Below are positions 36,201 through 41,353 of a stretch of 64,000 bases of DNA, piece after piece. This DNA comes from Saccharomyces uvarum (Eukaryota > Ascomycota > Saccharomycetes > Saccharomycetales > Saccharomycetaceae). The translations under genes were made by a program, and so were the position numbers. Numbering within the stretch: the first letter of the stretch is position 1; every line of letters starts with the position of its first letter. Under the pieces are notes generated by a model. The model made no database searches. It worked only from the letters and a program-made list of their open reading frames with translations, and was not told the origin of the DNA. Location: assembly GCA_947243795.1 (NCBI GenBank), contig OX365938.1:496001-560000 (forward strand). Reading direction: 5' to 3'.

Positions 36201-36499
36201 TTGATGATCAATAACGTAGAGTATTTCTCGTCTGCCCAATTGTTATTTTCTACCATCTCTTCACCAAAGTCAATAGTAACTAATATTCTTTCTAACTCTT
36301 CGAAAAGTAAGACAAACAGAGTGCTATGCTCTTGCCCGTCCACTGAGCCCAAAAACGATCTAAATCGTTCACGATGTTGACCATGAAGACAATTATTGAG
36401 CCTTTGCTCATCTTCTTTAGTGAGACTCTTTATGCCTGCCACGGTGGTTGCGACAAACCTTATCAGCTCATTAACAAGTCTTTCCTCATTTTCTCGCAT
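24218..36499 (-). CDS. DYN1: Dyn1, cytoplasmic dynein heavy chain
   Basis: A single uninterrupted 4093-codon frame (S. cerevisiae Dyn1: 4092 residues). Dyn1 is the minus-end-directed microtubule motor that moves the spindle into the bud neck, acting with Pac11, Dyn2, Dyn3, dynactin, Pac1 and Num1. The first about 1350 residues are the tail (dimerisation and intermediate-chain binding). The linker follows, then six AAA modules. P-loops are visible in order: GPAGTGKTET (AAA1, near residue 1800, the main ATPase), GNAGCGKTAT (AAA2, near 2080), GPPGSGKTMI (AAA3, near 2425) and GASRTGKTTL (AAA4, near 2765). The antiparallel coiled-coil stalk with its microtubule-binding tip spans about 2990-3300 (SKKKIELTGKEKEARKTLDN opens it). 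AAA5, AAA6 and the short fungal C-terminus complete it. Confidence 0.99.
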   Translation of the reverse strand: MRENEERLVNELIRFVATTVAGIKSLTKEDEQRLNNCLHGQHRERFRSFLGSVDGQEHSTLFVLLFEELERILVTIDFGEEMVENNNWADEKYSTLLIIKSKNAIVDAEPITTQVNVIYLPGPVNTGNLASIVTHGVSSVFGQLVKSDAKSYSVETIDKTRRKLDDISKQFQQLHNSIETPDLLEMVPNSIKDAVSKGATSHDYANYFSSNDLNDIKILNPLQSVANKWVLVIKQTLAIDRDIKDGSVLNELEFWSNLHEVLKSLIQQTQNQGFQICLSILTSAKRFHNLTNMLNEGTLSEKLKQVDRYDQFLSSIPIDEVHQSTSLEHLRGLFVTLASSLKRFRYSNYPVQRFIILMDKVSQEVIDALLNSLSNIFKLEYGSFLVLYKNSIHTIEDWDVIVQDINLLIREDLRKNAPHELLSQKLTFTSEHVKDTLNQILTTRNRFFSLAETLKAISPSTYNDEIQKLYEPFQQIDDISTNFKLRLEQSEHQYSKSMFDLETKLQSLLANVVDSGRYPIEKLSNLVKFKPLMEFCPRIKVKVQENQQILSTEIKKEILQLEAGLNSLPEILQLEELNDIPPISAKISYYLRVQSHIDKIDQYLEALFGSSWSDTLEGRLISTSILQLRKDTNPQEVFLQWLNNFPEQITTNLLIMPVLKLIRNNKDSYELKVNFDFVLAAAYKELRNLTYMAFQVPSHVARIARAYMNLYPRAITLVELTQTFFSVNKSLSENFYTNVFLKKRIQTVWMILQQFLETSWESLHVVDSTNQETPCSPHSLDVLENVINDVIFDYQILKNSEAQLAKEFNLLNRFEGTASEFYKVKKVIGNIQDILEDFSAKGLASVSNYIPGFNDLIISILLEKTSINVKNLRFPKHTFKLEFAKGKITPSPSLNEIKGFLLKDIEILLKTVTQIELLHDSDNPVSTTLIFETVVSKLEDDIKNSLEEIQALYLKINAYVKEWQKMDFLWKITEQSVLETIDNSTQKCFEILTGLLDSKSSFDQLLSRNNFATNFEIQTQETHNYIRSKIDFWVLYVCKYLLKLYDHDARQLDEDMNKDREALEDMDVNFSSLKNITIIIEAVTMNKRHVIEREAQIKLLRSVTRTLTKLRVEFPPKFVYIEQVDIDFGTLRECLGRVEQEMQKHRVLIAQRLEQEVKNIDGLSRSLNESWSVRKPISPTVTPPEALEILDLFNKSLSTLKTKVDCVTDAAKMLLIPVILKDQLARTVEEVKQYKLVWKSIEDLWKNLQKTVETPWCRIDILSLQLQLTDLLQSANELPRVVKQFEIFKSLFSQINMLTSVNGTLIELKDPALKPRHWNMIFRDIGKRQVQKGLVDRFEFPLKDVMLLNLTLNEVLVTKIIQRAQKEFVIEKSMNRIKTFWKEAQYDVREHPSGIKLVGEWDVLEQACREDLEELISMRTSNYYKIFEQDCLDFESKLTKLSEIQVNWIEVQFYWLDLYGILGKNADIQNFLPLETSKFNSLTNEYKIMTTRAFQLDTTIEVIHIPNYNTTLKLTIDSLKMIKSSLSNFLEQQRRKFPRFYFLGNDDLLKIIGSGKHYDHVSKFMKKMYGSIDSIVLSEDCITGVRSLEGEVLDLNQRIKLSNAVQAQEWLSILDTEIKLSVLNQFKECLDKFRNGVDMESIMPNYVFQAILLAAQVTWTERIEKCFQSNEFSKYKEETGKKIKELLDKLSNSSKNTRKKIESLLVEYLHFDNTIEELEKCPSAEEAQLLWAKVQKFYHKKDALDDFDSVFISQSNYTLQYRFEYIGIPERLIYTPLLLNGFAALTDSLNQKYGGCFFGPAGTGKTETVKAFGQNLGRMVVVFNCDDSFDYQVISRLLVGITQIGAWGCFDEFNRLDEKVLSAVSANIQEIQNSLQVGKVYTALLEEETPLSTHTAVFITLNPGYNGRSELPENLKKNFREFSMKSPQSDTIAESILQILGFEDAKPLASKIVQFLALLSSKCGPMKHYHFGLRTLKSVLRNCSPLSDEFGKQERTLVESLRRAILPSLNDTDESVFNEGLLKVFGSTGEALDSEAFVRCWKDICQRTNLSISDEFSKKCLQFFYMQQTQQALIFVGNAGCGKTATWRTVIDTMASFDGRTNIVHVIDTKVLAKESIYGSMVKATLEWRDGLFTSILRRVNDDPTGTFKDSSVWIVFDSDLDPEYVEAMNSVLDDNKILTLPNGERLPIPSNLHIIFETDNLDHATPATITRCGLLWFPFDVCSIPFKINCLLSRGFEVLDNKTSMLGLDKVRDTISDAFNMGSLTSLFTSVDKLEHIMRIRSFNKIETALRLIIYFVSSYRQWLENINDYKLKDVVALVIKQSLLYSLAGDSTPESQTDFIQVINSYFGYTDQESPDYSNIVITKDTLDFTSLTSQVPSIVLEAHDVMKPDIIIPTIDTIKHEKVFYDLLNSERAIILCGPPGSGKTMIMNSTLRKSSRFEVVGINFSKDTTTENILSTLHRHTNYVTTSKGLTLLPKSDIKELVLFCDEINLPKLDKYGSQKVTFFLRQLIEKGGFWKTPENKWVTTERIHIVGACNPPTDPGRIPMSERFTRHTAVLYFGYPSEKSLFQIYETYYKAIFKLAPEFKVYAEAFASASVHLYYECKTHYNTDLQSHYIFSPRELTRLVRGVYVAINNGPRQSMGSLLRLWAYEAWRIFADRLVGIKEKNSFEEILYKTVGVFFPSQNLGNIASTSLLFSGLLSLDFKEVKKIDLVNFIEERFKTFCDEELEVSMIIHESMIDHILRIDRALKQVQGHMMLIGASRTGKTTLTRFVAWLNGLKVIQPKIHRHSTLNDFDITLKKALLDCSIRETRTCLIIDESNVLETAFLERMNTLLANADVPDLFQGEEYDKLLNNLRNKTRALGLLLDTEQELYSWFVREVAKNLHVVFTICDPNDNKSSAMISSPALFNRCVINWMGDWDVNTMSQVASVIVERIPMEFTDYKMPKVKSELVSKKPYQTVRDAVINILLRFDDNFYKDTKAYPRSPGYFLDGLHALENFVLSRYQELKENQRFVNVGLEKLNESVLKVNELNKTLSKKKIELTGKEKEARKTLDNMLMEQNESERKQEATEGIEKILKVQEENIRKRKEVVMKSVQEIEPTILEAQRGVKNIKKQQLTEIRSMLNPPFGVKIAMEAVCAILGYQFYNWRDIQQFIRKDDFIHNIVHYDTTLHMNPQIRKYVEGEFLADPKFTYEVVNRASKACGPLYQWVKAQINFSKVLHDIDPLREEMKRIEFESLKTKANLLAAEEMTQDLEASIEVSKQKYSLLIRDVEAIKTEMSKVQTSLDRSTSLVESLTFEKERWLNSTKEFKKTSQELIGNCVISSIYETYFGHLNEKERFDKLSDLKHLLNTFSVRYDLNYRFIDYLVPLDEKMKWIECGLNKNDYFLENMSIVMNSKNTVPFLLDPSSHILTVISNYYGSKTVILSFLEEGFVKRLENAIRFGSVVIIQDGEFFDPIISRLISNEFNHAGNRVTVEIGDHEVDVSNDFKLFIHSCDPSAAIPIFLRSRVRLIDFVTNKESIETRVFDITLIEENEEMQKQREELIKLNSEYRIKLKNLERQLLEELSNSQGNMLENDELMITLNHLKKEAINIEKKLRESEGFMPQFDNLVEEYSIIGKHSVKLFSMLEKFSQFHWFYNISIAQFLSCFRRVFEKKNSKTRAGVTRVDEIVWTLYQEVYSQFSTTLDKKCKMIMAMTMFCMYKFDNESEEYKEVILAIIEILSGDGNGAENLSMDINDDLNLLLQHITTKSYISAVHWFKNELFVQEWDIMDVITNSRTNYFTMASERDVDGTFKVVELAKASNQPLKIIPLGSIENINYAQEEISRCRIQGGWILLQNLQMSMSWVKTYLYKNIEETQTTDEQETFKVFMACHLSGEKLPPPLLQRTDRFVYEEIPGILDTVKDLWGSHASINKSGGAWSAYCKFLASWFHALVTARTRLVPHGFSKKYYFNDCDFQFALVYLKNMLATTPANNVPWTQVQDHIATIVYGGKIDEEEDLQVVRKLCAHIFRCSDDLQIVPGVRIPQPLLHESHEEERAMLTTILHDTVEPADSLSSWLQLQRDSILDYERIQAKVVAGSTIQLLRDI

Positions 36500-36774
36500 T
36501 GCCTAAGTGTGTATGTTGTTGTGCGTTCCAGTTCCACGCTGAAGAGCACCAATACATCCTTCTGTGCTTGCAACTCACAACATATGTAGTGTTTGTTTAC
36601 CTTTTCAATAATTCAATGTTTAATGTCCGTATAATGCGACTTTTCGCGCATCAATTCGGGATGATCTGATTAAGTTATAGCCTTACGTTAAGAAGACGTA
36701 ACACGCTTCTTACAAGCGTGCACATAGTTTACGTTTACAAAAAAGAACACCTACAATACTGACCAATACGCCTC
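36500..36774. promoter_or_regulatory. Divergent DYN1/RHO4 promoter
   Basis: A 275-bp bidirectional promoter. TTTCGCG at 36642-36648 matches the SBF element (CGCGAAA) in reverse, a possible G1/S cue, though one copy is weak evidence. Confidence 0.45.
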
Positions 36775-37650
36775 ATGAATATTCTGTTATTTAAGCGAGA
36801 GCACGATCACGGGAGACAGCCAAGTGACACAACTTCGCAAGGGTCCCTTTCTAGTACCGCACTTCCTGAATCTCCGGGACTTTTAGATGAGAAGATTCTG
36901 CCCAAACTGCCTACCCCCTTTGCCAGAAGTCTCTCCACCATTCCTAGCTATGAGCAAATGAAGCGTACTAAGAAGTTGCCCGATTACCATTTAAAAATAG
37001 TTGTTGTAGGGGACGGTGCTGTGGGGAAGACGTGCCTTTTAATATCTTATGTGCAGGGGACTTTCCCGACAGATTATATCCCAACTATTTTCGAAAATTA
37101 TGTGACAAACATAGAGGGCCCTAAGGGCCAGGTTATAGAACTAGCACTGTGGGACACTGCTGGCCAAGAGGAGTATAGTCGACTCAGACCGCTCTCATAC
37201 ACAAACGCCGATATCCTGATGATTTGCTACTCTGTGGGCAGTGAGACATCGCTCAGGAATGTAGAAGATCTTTGGTTTCCAGAGGTCAAGCATTTTTGTC
37301 CTTCTGCGCCAATCATGCTGGTCGGCCTGAAGTCAGACCTGTACGAAGCTGATGACCTCTCAGATTTGGTAGACCCCAAAGCGGCCGAATCTTTGGCTCA
37401 GCGCCTAGGGGCGTTTACCCATCTTCAATGCTCAGCACGGTTAAAAGACAACGTTAACGAAGTTTTCGAAACTGCTATACACACGTTGCTTTTCGATTCG
37501 CTGTATTCTACTAAGGAGCCTTCATATACAATCAAAAATCCGTTTAAGAAAACCTCAACCAAGTCAAGTACCGATTACTCTGCTAGGGATACTAACATTT
37601 CTATTTCTAAAACAAAAGGGATAAGAAAAGTCAAATGTATTCTGATGTAA
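36775..37650 (+). CDS. RHO4: Rho4, Rho-family small GTPase of polarity
   Basis: A 291-residue GTPase, the S. cerevisiae length. Rho4 works with Rho3 on actin polarity and formin Bni1 activation at the plasma membrane. It has a 70-residue N-terminal extension typical of Rho4, then G1 GDGAVGKT (79-86), the effector loop YIPTIFENYV, G3 DTAGQEEY, and LKSDL at the G4 position, where most Rho proteins have TKxD. It ends with a basic tail and a CaaX box CILM for prenylation. All catalytic elements look intact. The start is the first ATG in frame (36775). Confidence 0.96.
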   Translation: MNILLFKREHDHGRQPSDTTSQGSLSSTALPESPGLLDEKILPKLPTPFARSLSTIPSYEQMKRTKKLPDYHLKIVVVGDGAVGKTCLLISYVQGTFPTDYIPTIFENYVTNIEGPKGQVIELALWDTAGQEEYSRLRPLSYTNADILMICYSVGSETSLRNVEDLWFPEVKHFCPSAPIMLVGLKSDLYEADDLSDLVDPKAAESLAQRLGAFTHLQCSARLKDNVNEVFETAIHTLLFDSLYSTKEPSYTIKNPFKKTSTKSSTDYSARDTNISISKTKGIRKVKCILM

Positions 37651-38086
37651 GAGCAAAAATCTAATTTTGTAGCCATCTGCTTTGTACACACAAAAGCACT
37701 TCAAAAGCGTGAAACAATAATATGCATACTTTCATTATATTCTGATATTTATCTAATTGAGCTTAAGCAAGCTTAAGCAAGCTTAACCTAATCTAACCTA
37801 ATTTGATCTAATCTAATCCGGCCTATTTATTCCGATTCAATCCAACATGACCCTAATACGAATTCAGAGTAACTTTAATATAATTAATGATGTAATTTAA
37901 TATAACTTTGACGTATTCTATATACAATTTAGTGTATTGTGTCTAAATTCATTATAAACAGCTCTCATTTTGCACGATGAGTCCGCACTTTTTTTTCTTT
38001 TTCCTCGAAAATTTCACATAATAAGCTTGAAGCTCATCTCATCTCATCGATATGTATTTCGGCTAGGCTCAGGTATAATCACATGC
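37651..38086. promoter_or_regulatory. RHO4 to TRM2 intergenic region
   Basis: A 436-bp gap holding the RHO4 3' end, a decanucleotide-period array (37751-37820, listed separately) and the very AT-rich TRM2 promoter. From 37970 to the TRM2 start the TRM2 frame is open but contains no ATG. Confidence 0.55.
37751..37820. repeat. Degenerate 10-bp tandem array
   Basis: Seven consecutive 10-bp units in register. Two are identical GCTTAAGCAA, flanked by drifting units such as GCTTAACCTA, ATCTAACCTA, ATTTGATCTA and ATCTAATCCG. It lies about 100 bp downstream of the RHO4 stop codon. Confidence 0.75.
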
Positions 38087-39898
38087 ATGCTTCGTTTCTG
38101 GACATCACAAAAGCCTATATTCAGACCTAGCTATTGTCTTTGCAGAAATATCATTAAGAACTACTGTTGTACACCAATTACAAAGATGACCGAAATTACT
38201 ACAAAAGCAACATCAACAGTGCAGCAGTCTGCGGACAACAAAAGACTGTCCTCCGCTGTTGCGGATTCTGCCAAGCAAATGAAGATTAAAAAGCCTAAGT
38301 TGAGAAAGTACAAAGCCAAGAAGGTCGATCCAACTTCCCCCATGGGTGTCTTAGAGTTTGAAATAGATGATTTGCTAAAATCTCAAGATTTGTCTAGAGA
38401 TCACGTCTTGAACGATGTCACTGCGATTCTGAACGATACATCTAAAATTGACGGCCCCATTACTGTACAATACCACCGAGTGGTAAAAAATGTCAAAGTC
38501 ATGGAGATTACCTCTAACGGCAATGGTCTAGCTTTGATCGCTAATCCCGTTGAACCAGAAAAGAAACAAGTGGTCGTCATACCCTTTGGGTTGCCAGATG
38601 ACCTGGTAAATATCAAAGTTTTCAAGACACACCCTTACTATGTCGAGAGTGATTTGTTAGACGTGGTAGAAAAATCTCCAATGAGAAGAGATGATTTAAT
38701 CAAGGACAAATACTTTGGGAAGTCTTCAGGAAGTCAGTTAGAATTCTTGACCTATGATGACCAGTTGAAACTAAAAAGGAACACAATCGTGAATGCCTAC
38801 AAATTTTTCGCGCCGAAGTTAACCTCTGAAAAACTTTTACCTCACTTTGGTACTACCATAGCGTCTCCTTTACAATATGGTTATCGAACCAAGATTACAC
38901 CTCATTTCGATATGCCAAGAAGGAAGGCAAAAGAACTGACAGAAAGACCTCCTCTAGGTTTTGGTCAAAAGGGTAGACCTCAATGGAGAAAAGATACTTT
39001 GGATGTTGGCGGCCATGGTTCAATATTAGATATAGATGAGTGTGTTCTTGCTACTGAGGTTTTAAACAAAGGATTGACCAACGAGAGAAGAAAGTTTGAA
39101 AAGGAATTTAAATGCTATAAGAAAGGTGCCACTATTTTACTAAGAGAAAACACCACCATTTTGGATTCTTCTAAACCAACATTGGAACAGTTAACAGAAG
39201 AAGGCTCCAGGGATGAAAACGGCGACATAAGCTACGTCGAGGTCGAGGATAAGGAGCACAATGTTAGGTTGGCCAAGACATGTGTCACAAATTCCAGACA
39301 GATTGTCACTGAGTATGTGGACGGGTATACTTTCAATTTCAGTGCGGGTGAATTTTTCCAAAATAATAATGCCATTTTGCCTGTGGTGACCAAGTATGTC
39401 CGCGATAATTTGCAAATTCCAAACAAGGATGGCGAAAACGAACCAAGATTCCTAGTGGATGCTTATTGTGGATCAGGCCTTTTCAGTATATGCAGCTCCA
39501 AAGGTGTGGATAAAGTAATTGGTGTAGAAATATCTGCTGATAGTGTTTCTTTCGCAGAAAAAAATGCAAAGGCAAACGATGTGGAAAATTGTAGGTTCAT
39601 AGTCGGTAAGGCTGAAAAGCTTTTTGAATCAATTGATACTCCCAATGACAGGACCTCGGTCATCCTAGACCCACCACGCAAAGGCTGCGATGAGTTGTTT
39701 TTGAAGCAATTAGCCGCATATAATCCTGCCAAGATCGTCTACATTTCATGTAACGTTCATTCCCAAGCACGTGATGTCGAGTATTTCCTAAAAGAAACAG
39801 AAAACGGATCCTCTTATAAGATAGAAAGCATAAGAGGGTTTGACTTCTTTCCACAAACACATCACGTCGAAAGTGTGTGTGTAATGACAAGAGTTTAA
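38087..39898 (+). CDS. TRM2: Trm2, tRNA (uracil-54-C5)-methyltransferase
   Basis: A 603-residue enzyme that makes m5U54 (ribothymidine) in the T-loop of tRNAs; also described as the endo-exonuclease Rnc1 in DNA repair. The class I SAM-binding VDAYCGSGLFSI, the DPPRKGCDE loop and the catalytic cysteine in KIVYISCNVHSQARD are intact, and GEFFQNNNAILP precedes them. An N-terminal TRAM-like region follows a Lys-rich stretch (KQMKIKKPKLRKYKAKK). I choose the first ATG in frame (38087). It adds 33 residues that are basic and have no acidic residue (MLRFWTSQKPIFRPSYCLCR), like a mitochondrial presequence. A second ATG at 38186 (MTEITTKA) would give a 570-residue form. S. cerevisiae is annotated near 639 residues, as I recall. 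Confidence 0.93.
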   Translation: MLRFWTSQKPIFRPSYCLCRNIIKNYCCTPITKMTEITTKATSTVQQSADNKRLSSAVADSAKQMKIKKPKLRKYKAKKVDPTSPMGVLEFEIDDLLKSQDLSRDHVLNDVTAILNDTSKIDGPITVQYHRVVKNVKVMEITSNGNGLALIANPVEPEKKQVVVIPFGLPDDLVNIKVFKTHPYYVESDLLDVVEKSPMRRDDLIKDKYFGKSSGSQLEFLTYDDQLKLKRNTIVNAYKFFAPKLTSEKLLPHFGTTIASPLQYGYRTKITPHFDMPRRKAKELTERPPLGFGQKGRPQWRKDTLDVGGHGSILDIDECVLATEVLNKGLTNERRKFEKEFKCYKKGATILLRENTTILDSSKPTLEQLTEEGSRDENGDISYVEVEDKEHNVRLAKTCVTNSRQIVTEYVDGYTFNFSAGEFFQNNNAILPVVTKYVRDNLQIPNKDGENEPRFLVDAYCGSGLFSICSSKGVDKVIGVEISADSVSFAEKNAKANDVENCRFIVGKAEKLFESIDTPNDRTSVILDPPRKGCDELFLKQLAAYNPAKIVYISCNVHSQARDVEYFLKETENGSSYKIESIRGFDFFPQTHHVESVCVMTRV

Positions 39899-40197
39899 TC
39901 GCATATATATGCAGGTATGTAGAAATACGTATATATTTCAGGAGAATCGGACCTTTTCCTGCAGTATAAATAAATCCGTACATTTTAAGACCCAGAAACC
40001 TTAGTATATATTCTTGCACTTCAAGGTGAAAGAGTAACGTGTAAAAAAAAACCCGTGAAAGGTGACATCGAACCTGTCATTTTCTTGAAAAATTCATATA
40101 CTCAATTTCAAAATATAGTCTTGAGACTGCAGTAGTTAATATTAGGTGATAAAGCGTTAAATTAACCATATAATAACCACAAAAAGACCATACCAAA
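39899..40197 (+). promoter_or_regulatory. RPS21A promoter with an Abf1 site and A tract
   Basis: CGTGAAAGGTGAC at 40054-40066 is a full match to the Abf1 consensus (CGTN5RYGAY), about 130 bp upstream of the RPS21A start. A run of A at 40043-40051 adjoins it. Abf1 plus a dA:dT tract is the promoter type used by the minority of ribosomal-protein genes that lack paired Rap1 sites; no clear Rap1 site is visible. Confidence 0.6.
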
Positions 40198-40803
40198 ATG
40201 GAAAACGATAAGGGCCAATTAGTATGTTTGAAACACGTCGAATAAATTTTTGTTTTTAGTGGACAAATGGGCAGTGTGTGACTATGTGAGCTAATGATCA
40301 AGAAATGATTAAATGTGAAAATTTATGAGGTGAGTTACTTGAACTGTGAAAAGGATATCCTCACCAACACCATCCAAGTGCAATATTAAAAACCAGCTTA
40401 CAGACCGCATTGTAGAGCAGTTTTCAAAGTAGATGAGGCTGAACAACTTCGAATGCAAAATCTACACCATAAATTTCTCTATGTTCATCTGCTCGTTACA
40501 CACTCCCATAAGCAATTCCATTTCATGCGGCTAATATAACTAACAATGAATTTTATTATTTAGGTCGAACTTTACGTTCCAAGAAAATGTTCTGCTACCA
40601 ACAGAATCATCAAGGCTGATGACCATGCCTCTGTTCAAATCAACGTTGCCAAAGTTGACGAAGAAGGCCGTGCCATTCCAGGTGAATACGTTACCTACGC
40701 TTTGTCCGGTTACGTCAGATCTAGAGGTGAATCCGATGACTCTTTGAACCGTTTGGCTCAAAACGATGGTTTGTTGAAGAACGTCTGGGCTTACTCCCGT
40801 TAA
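40198..40803 (+). CDS. RPS21A: Ribosomal protein eS21 (Rps21A), two exons
   Basis: A spliced gene of 87 codons for the small-subunit protein eS21, needed for 20S to 18S rRNA maturation. Exon 1 is 40198-40221 (MENDKGQL, eight codons). The intron is 40222-40563 (342 nt). Exon 2 is 40564-40803, resuming [20 protein letters not shown] and ending at TAA. The splice signals are 5' GTATGT and 3' TAG. The branch site is AACTAAC (40538-40544), one base off TACTAAC, only about 20 nt before the acceptor. The split after codon 8 is the same as in S. cerevisiae RPS21A. The strongly biased codons (GTC, AAG, GGT, AGA) indicate high expression. RPS21B is the paralogue elsewhere. Confidence 0.96.
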
Positions 40804-41353
40804 GAAGAAAGGAAAAAAAATTGAATACGCTTCATTCCGTTGAACTAATAAATAAACGCTAGCAATTTTTTTCTTTTTTTTTCTCTCTTTATTATCATCT
40901 TTTCATCATATGTTTTAATCCGTCGAATTTTCGATGAAACGTTTTAGGTACTCTATAGGTATTTAGGTTATAATAATATTTTGTATTTTTAGACAACGGG
41001 CACCTGCTTAAGTTGAACAGTCATTGTGTTCTTGGCTACTCTATTTAAGGTTTTGTATATGCGGAGTCGCTAAGAAACCCTCTGAGCAAAAGACCCCGTA
41101 ATTACTGCTTGTATTCGTGCATATGTTTTTTTATTTTTTCAGGAGTTGAAAACGTACCGTAAACCTTAAGATTGTTTTAGACAGACTGCTCAAACAGGTG
41201 TTATATATGTCGAGTTAGGGAAACAATAAAGGAACCTGAAGAAACGGGTCTTTGCTTACAAAAGATGCCTTTATCTTTAACTTTACTTGACTTGGTGAGT
41301 ACTTCGTAGTCACAATTTTGTAAGGGCTGTTATTTGAGTAAAAAAGTAGAACA
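40804..41353 (+). promoter_or_regulatory. RPS21A 3' flank and GLG1 upstream region
   Basis: A 550-bp region. The first 120 bp are T-rich terminator-like sequence for RPS21A. Nearer GLG1 there is a 14-codon upstream ATG frame (41265-41309) that ends 44 bp before the GLG1 ATG. No RNA gene is seen. Confidence 0.5.
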
